The notes under the pieces are model-generated. The model made no database searches and was not told the origin of the DNA. It saw only the letters and a list, made by a program, of their open reading frames with translations. From assembly GCA_015143295.1 (NCBI GenBank), contig CM026562.1, positions 15,590,041 through 15,654,040 of the forward strand: a DNA stretch of 64,000 nucleotides, given 5' to 3'. The position numbers and the translations under genes were made by a program. Each line of letters begins with the position of its first letter. Within the stretch, counting starts at the first letter, position 1. The DNA comes from Tetracentron sinense. Its lineage: Eukaryota; Streptophyta; Magnoliopsida; Trochodendrales; Trochodendraceae. Positions 58,272 through 64,000 of the stretch are shown here, piece by piece.

Positions 58272-59617
58272 TAGAATCAAATGGAATGATCGTAGGAAAG
58301 ATTTGGAGGAGAGGTAACCGAGAGATCGCTCTGGAGATCGGAGAACAAGTGAACAAAAAAATAGAAATGAGGGTTTTATAACTGTGTTCACGAAAGACTG
58401 ATCGATCGGTCTTTAGCACCAAGCGATCAGTGGTCTGAAAAATTTTCAAAAATTTTACATTTATAACCATTTCTCCCCCTCAACCTATGGTTTGGTTTAA
58501 ACTCATTGTTTACCTCAAAATGACCAATTGACCAAAAAAATATGCAACAATTGATTTCATTAAAATCATAAATAATAATCACCCAAGAATTGATATATCA
58601 AGTATAGTCATAAACAAGGATTATGTAATCAATAATTGATTTTCACCGGTGATTAAATATGGTATTTGCATCAAATTCACAATTAGAGTCAAGAAACAAT
58701 TAGAAGTAATGTGAGTATGAAATCAAAATTCATTACTTGACTCTTTGAATTGGTTTCCTTCCTTAATCTAGATTTTGACATTATAGCTCAAATGGGACTC
58801 TAAAATTTTCAAAAACTAGTTTTAAAACCAATAAACATCCATATTTCTATGATGAGCAATGTTTACCCCAAATTTGACTAAAAGATTTATTTCATTTCTT
58901 TTTCAATCAAATTGTACTCATTGTGAAAATTCTTTTTGGAGTACACATATATAGTTTTTAGCACATTGGTGACTTTCACACAAGTGAGAAGGTAGCTCTT
59001 TCTAATGACAGTGGGGGCTTTCACACTAGCAATCCATATAGATACCTATTGTTTGTCTAGGTAGCCATTACTCACTGTTTGCATTCACTAGTAGCTATCA
59101 CACAAACTCACAGGTAGTCCTCTCCATGTCAATAACTTTTATAACTAGGGGGCTCACTTTATGGAATTTTTTATGTCATTGGTTATACTAGATTTGATTA
59201 ATCTAGGGAACCATATGGTATAATATCAGAACCTTTAAATAGGAACTAATACCATCTAAAGAATCAGTTAGAGTGCATGTGCATTAGATAACATCTTTGT
59301 TTACTCAACTCTAACTGAGATTTGTTAGTATGACCAAATTCAATCACAAGATCAAACCAACAGTTGACCTATCCTAATTTATCCAATCCTATGAAATATT
59401 TATCCTTGCATTATATGTTCAAATATGATTTCAAAGAAATAACTTTAAGCAAAATGATTGGAAAGAAGGTCATACAAACACATTATTTTTTTTGCAATAT
59501 TTTTCAATTTTTTGAATGTTTTTGGATTTTTTATTACTTAAAGAAAATAACAAAAAAAATAGCTCTATGACATAAATAGAACATTAAGAACACATAGGCT
59601 ATGAAACAAGTACATCT
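58272..59617 (-). other. Element E non-coding block between pol and env-like ORF
   Basis: No coding sequence is seen. It contains a block of repeated 'gtgaaagcc'/'aggtagcc' motifs (about 58960-59130) that resembles the one in D (48683-48850), a 'aaaaaatccaaaaacattcaa' stretch (about 59510-59535), a purine tract (58470-58488) and, near 58400, GACTGATCGATCGGTC, a palindrome of the kind in the LTR. Confidence 0.6.
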
Positions 59618-62600
59618 TTACTCAACTCCGCACAAACCTATGGATTTCCTAAGGAGTTCAAACCTAAGGGAATCTAAGGGTTTTGTAAGAATGTCCGCAA
59701 ATTGATTCTCTGTTTGGACATACTCTATAGACACAATCTTTTGCTCAACAAGATCACGGATGAAGTGATGTCTTATGTCTATGTGTTTTGTGCGAGAATG
59801 TTGAACGGGATTTTTGGAAATATTGATAGCACTTGAATTATCACAATACACAGTCATAGTGCTCTGTTCAATCCCGTAATCATTCAACATCTGCTTCATC
59901 CACAGAAGTTGAGTGCAACAACTGCCAGCTGCTATGTACTCAGCTTCTGTAGTGGACAATGAAATTGAATTCTGCTTTTTGCTAAGCCAAGCAACTAAGC
60001 AGTTTCCAATATAGAAACATCCTCCTGAGGTGCTTTTCCTATCATCAGCATTTCCGGCCCAATCGGCATCGGAATATCCAACTATCGTGGCATTTGTATC
60101 AAAAGAATACAAGAGGCCAAATAATAGAGTTCCACTCACATATCGAATGATACGCTTAACTGCAAGTAAGTGAGACTCTTTTGGGCTTGCTTGATAGCGG
60201 GCACATGCACCAACACTAAAGGCTATGTCAGGTCTAGTAGCAGTTAGGTAGAGTAAACTACCAATCATGCTTCTATAAGAACTTTGATCAACATCTTTGC
60301 CTGTAGCATCTTTACTAAGTTTTGTAGTAGAACTCATAGGAGTTCTTACATGCTTAGCAGAGCTCATGCCAAATTTCTTCACTAAATTTTTAGCATATTT
60401 GATTTGAGATACTGAGATCCCAGAATCCAATTGCTTGATCTGAAGACCAAGGAAGAAACTTAGCTCACCAACCATGCTCATTTCAAATTCATTTTTCATT
60501 TGTTCAGCAAATGAACGAGCATGTAAGTCTAATGTGGAACCAAACACAATATCATCAACATATATCTGGGCGATGACAATATCACCTTTCACATTCTTTA
60601 TGTAAAGGGTTCTGTCTACTCCCCCTCTCGAAAATCCGTTTTCCAAGAGATAAGTAGTCAGCCTCTCATACCAAGCTCTTGGAGCTTGCTTTAAACCATA
60701 GAGGGCCCTTTTTAGCCGATAGACTTGATCAAGGTGATGTGGATCTTCAAACCCTTTTGGTTGTTCCACATAGACTTCTTCATGTAGAATGCCATTCAGA
60801 AAGGCACTCTTAACATCCATTTGAAAAAGTTTGAATTTCATATGGCAAGCCACAGCTAGAAGAATTCTTATTGATTCTAGCCTGTCTACAGGAGCAAAAG
60901 TTTCATCGAAGTCAATACCTTCAATTTGGGTGTATCCTTGTGCAACTAACCTAGCCTTATTTCTTATGATAGTACCTTTTTCATCAGATTTGTTCTTGAA
61001 AATCCATTTGGTACCTATCACATTTGTATTGTTAGGCCTAGGTACTAAATACCAAACATCATTCCTAGTAAACTGAAGTAACTCTTCTTGCATTGCATTT
61101 ATCCAATTATCATCTGCCAGAGCTTCAGCTACATTCTTAGGTTCAAAAGATGAAGTATAGCAAATGTAGCTAACTTCATTTTCAATTTGTTTCCTCGTTC
61201 TCACTCCCCTTTCAAGATCACCAATTATATCAGTGGGGGTGTGAGGACTCATGACCCTAGGATGTGTAGGTTTTGATGGAGATGATTGCTTATCAATAAG
61301 TGGAGTTGAAATAGTTTCAACATTTTCATTTTCAACACTTTCATCATCCTCAAGTTGCACATTTTCAACACCGGAGTCATCCACAACTACATTTATGGAC
61401 TCCATAATTGTAGAGGTTCTCAAGTTGTAAACTCGATAAGCTCTACTGTTGGTGGAATATCCAAGAAATATCCCTTCATCACTCCGGGATTCAAATTTGC
61501 CCAGTTGCTCTCTATCCTTAAGGATATAGCATTTACTTCCGAATTCTCGAAAGTACTTGACACTAGGTTTCTTGTTATTCCACAACTCATATGGGGTTTT
61601 CCTTGTTCCAGGTCTTACAAAAACTCTATTAACTATATAGCAAGCAGTGTTAACTGCCTCAGCCCAGAAATGAGAAGCTAGATTGTTGCTATGAAGCATA
61701 ACTCTAGCCATCTCTTGGAGAACCCTGTTCTTCCTCTCTACTACACCATTCTGCTGAGGTGTAATAGGTGCAGAAAATTCATGTTTGATACCCGACTCAT
61801 CACAAAAGTCATTGTACTTAGAGTTTTCAAACTCCTTTCCATGATCACTTCGAATTCGAGTGATTGGGCATCTTTTCTCATTTTGAATTTTCAAGCAAAT
61901 ACTTTTGAAATTGTCAAAAGCATCGGATTTCTCTCTTATAAATGCCACCCATGACATTCTTGAGAAATCATCAACCATGACTAGGATGTATCGCTTTCCA
62001 CCTAGACTTTCAGTTCTTGTAGGACCCATAAGATCCATATGAATTAATTCCAGTGGATATGAAGTAGCAATACTTGAAGTCTTCTTATGTGGGGTTCTAA
62101 TTTGTTTACCAATTTGGCATGGCCCACACACAGCAGTAGAAGGCTTTCCTAGTTTGGGAACACCTCTCACAAGCTCTTGCTTAGAGATTTTGCATAGGTC
62201 TTTGAAGTTCATGTGACCTAGTCTTCAGTGCCATAAATCAACTTCCTCAATTTTAGTCTTATAACAGACATTTGAGGGATTAGGACTGGGAGTTAAGCCG
62301 TAGCAATTATCAGTGGTTCTCAATCCTTCTAGAACACACTTACCTTTACCATTAATGACTAAGCATTTATTATGGGTAAAGTGCACAGCATGGTTATCAT
62401 CACATAGTTGACTTATGCTAATTAAATTAGCTTTCAGTCCTTCAACAAACAAGGCATCTTTCAATTTAGGTATGCCTGGTGAATCGATGATACCCTTTCC
62501 TTTGACTAAAGACTTGCTTCCATCACCAAAAGTAACAGTCCCATCTGGACAGTCCTCAAATTGAGTAAATAAGGACTTGTTACCTGTCATATGCCGAGAA

Positions 62601-62618
62601 CACCCACTGTCGAAGTAA
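59618..62618 (-). pseudogene. Element E pol: protease, integrase, reverse transcriptase, RNase H
   Basis: Minus strand. The protease start (active site FDSGCSRHMTG) is in a different frame from gag because of one extra base near 62616-62621. After 62590 the frame is open to a TGA at 62225-62227 (probably from CGA, inside the WHRRLGH-like zinc motif), then open for 864 codons. Integrase: zinc motif to CGPC, Asp in LIHMDLMGP, Asp in [10 protein letters not shown], Glu in GVVERKNR. Reverse transcriptase: [24 protein letters not shown], catalytic YVDDIVFG. RNase [35 protein letters not shown]. It ends at 59618. It would copy the element RNA and insert the cDNA, but the two lesions block expression of the full polyprotein. 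Confidence 0.92.
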
Positions 62619-64000
62619 CCACATTTCTGTGTTTTGGGCTTTCAAGGTAGTATGAATGACAAAGCACTTAAGGTCATCCTTTCTTACATACACAGTCTTT
62701 AAACTTTGTTTAGATCTTTGATCATTAATCTGTGTAGTAGAGACCTTTTTCCTTTTTTTCCTCCTTGACCTTTTTCTGTTTTGTTCAGTTCTAGCTTTTT
62801 GATAAGTCAAATTGTTTCCTCTTGAATAATCATTTGGAATAAATTGACCAGTTCTTGTCCTAGAGATTTGAGCAATTCTATTAACATCATCGCTCAACAT
62901 TCTAGACTTTTCAGCTAGAACCTGAATCTGCCTTTGAAGAGTCCCTTGACTTTGATTTTGGTTCCATGAACCATTTCGGGGAGCTCTCCTAAAAGCATTA
63001 CAATAAGGTCGAATGTGACCTCTCACACCACAAAAGTGACATGTGGGTATGAATCTTGGGATAGGAAGATGATTTCTTCTAATAGGAATTTGATTCCTCA
63101 AAGCATTCACTCTAGGAGCTACATTTCTAGGCTTTACAAAATTTGTATAAGCCTTAGTACTTGATGTAGAAGGTAAATTCTCTTTAGGATCAGAATGTAT
63201 TGGCTCAAACACTGCACTAGCCATTGTACCAACAGCTAAAGGACCAGCTGGTGTGTCAGCATGTCCTATCCCAGATCTACTCGAATTTGATCCATATTTC
63301 CTAACTAATTCATCTAGGCAGCTAGTGTTACCAAACATTCTTACTTCTTTTTCAAGAGTATAGACCTTCTGAATCAAGTCAGTCTTGTCTTTAAGGGTAA
63401 TTTGATGTTCTTTTTCAAGAAATTTCACCTTATCAACAAGAGAGTCTTTAAAAGTTTCCAGTTCCATTTGCAGAGTTCTTAACTCTTCAATTTCTTTCAT
63501 GGAAGTGTCTCTTTCAACTTCTAATTTTCTGACCACATTAGTCAATGAGACATTCTCTTCCAAAAGACGTTGAACTTTCATAACAAATGCTTCTTTTTCA
63601 TTTTCCAACTGACTTATTAGAGCACTCTTCTCTTCTGCTACTAGTTTACAAATATCTCTTTCATTTTGAATGATTTTGAGTTTTTTGCTCAAGGAGATTT
63701 TTGTTTTAGTCAGCTTCAAACTTTCAGCATACAACTTATCATAAGTTGTTTTCAAATCTTCATCACTTTCAGAGTCAGTTTGACTCTTCTGTAAGTCATC
63801 ACTAGACTCAGTATGAACACTTTCATCACTTCTATCATTTTCATCAACCGCAGAGGTAGTCTCAAGAATCCCAGAAAGGGAAACAGTGAAAGCGGTATGA
63901 TTTCCAGTATCTTCACTTGAAGAGGAACTGTCCGATTCTTCATTCTCGGAATCACTGTCATCCCAACAGGCATTCATCAGCTTGCCCTTACTCTTTTTCT
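62619..64000 (-). CDS. Element E gag, C-terminal part (start off window)
   Basis: The minus strand is open from the right edge. It has an acidic Ser-rich stretch (SDSENEESDSSSSSED), a long coiled coil (about 63780-63360), the CCHC knuckle CHFCGVRGHIRPYC (about 63045), a basic block (KRSRRKKRKK) and VRKDDLKCF before the frameshift that separates it from protease. Gag packages the element RNA. Its layout is that of element D gag. Confidence 0.85.

Larger units (their letters stand above)
52881..64000 (-). mobile_element. Element E: Sirevirus-like Ty1/copia retrotransposon (5' end off window)
   Basis: On the minus strand: gag (64000-62619), protease-integrase-RT-RNase H (62618-59618), non-coding block (59617-58272), env-like ORF (58271-54688), purine-tract region and 3' LTR (54110-52881). 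The order gag-pol-env-like and the RNase H wording ([21 protein letters not shown]) fit the Sirevirus/SIRE lineage. It is broken by one frameshift, two in-frame stops and solo LTR A4. The 3' flank on the element strand is acatt; the matching flank is outside the window. Confidence 0.9.

Noticed and set aside
1-64000. Host protein-coding gene, tRNA or rRNA gene
   Set aside because: Every sizeable coding signal is explained by retrotransposon proteins. The only tRNA-like matches are primer sites of 12-19 bases next to LTR ends.

Overview
The window is plant nuclear DNA, almost certainly from a large-genome angiosperm, and consists almost wholly of nested LTR retrotransposons. I found no convincing host gene, rRNA, tRNA or CRISPR array. 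Six families are called A to G here (A, B, C, D, E, F, G; letters are mine). A and G are Ty3/gypsy elements of the Tekay/Del chromovirus type. F is a decayed Tat/Ogre-like Ty3/gypsy element. B and C are Ty1/copia. D and E are Sirevirus-like Ty1/copia. Boundaries rest on TG...CA ends, tRNA-iMet primer sites, polypurine tracts and target-site duplications (TSDs) read from the sequence.

Layout. 1-3132: end of A pol and the A 3' LTR. 3133-8531: first half of D (5' part of gag and 5' LTR, minus), with solo LTR A2 (5400-7792) in its LTR. 8532-23430: B on the minus strand, from part of its 3' LTR back to its 5' LTR. B carries two opposed solo LTRs of family C (9869-11941 and 14194-16379) and solo LTR A3 (20192-22653). 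23431-44488: F (hairpin-rich LTR, ORF1, gag), broken by solo LTR B2 (28982-31198) and by the complete, young element G (32020-42765, TSD ctaca). 44489-44588: 100 N. 44589-47642: gag start and 5' LTR of A, minus. 47643-51389: second half of D, plus. 51390-52850: second half of the B 3' LTR, plus. 52881-64000: E, minus (3' LTR, env-like ORF broken by solo LTR A4, pol, gag), running off the right edge.

The strongest observation is that A, D and B are each split into two complementary halves, one on each side of the N gap and in opposite orientation. All three pairs of outer ends carry matching TSDs (gttcc for A, ttttt for D, gttaa for B). The sequence left of the gap (position 1 or earlier to 44488) is therefore inverted relative to the sequence on its right. 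The likeliest cause is a mis-oriented contig at the N gap; a real inversion is the alternative. Once this is undone, the nest reads F containing B, containing D, containing A.

Other points of interest: a small acidic ORF kept in frame inside the A-family LTRs; a putative intron in A-family and G LTRs; clusters of 12-14 bp palindromes upstream of the promoter, with one module shared between gypsy and copia LTRs; dense arrays of short hairpins with variable but self-complementary arms in the F LTR; and a gag-only Sirevirus derivative (D). The elements are mostly broken by stops, frameshifts and insertions. G is the freshest but still has two lesions in its gag-pol.
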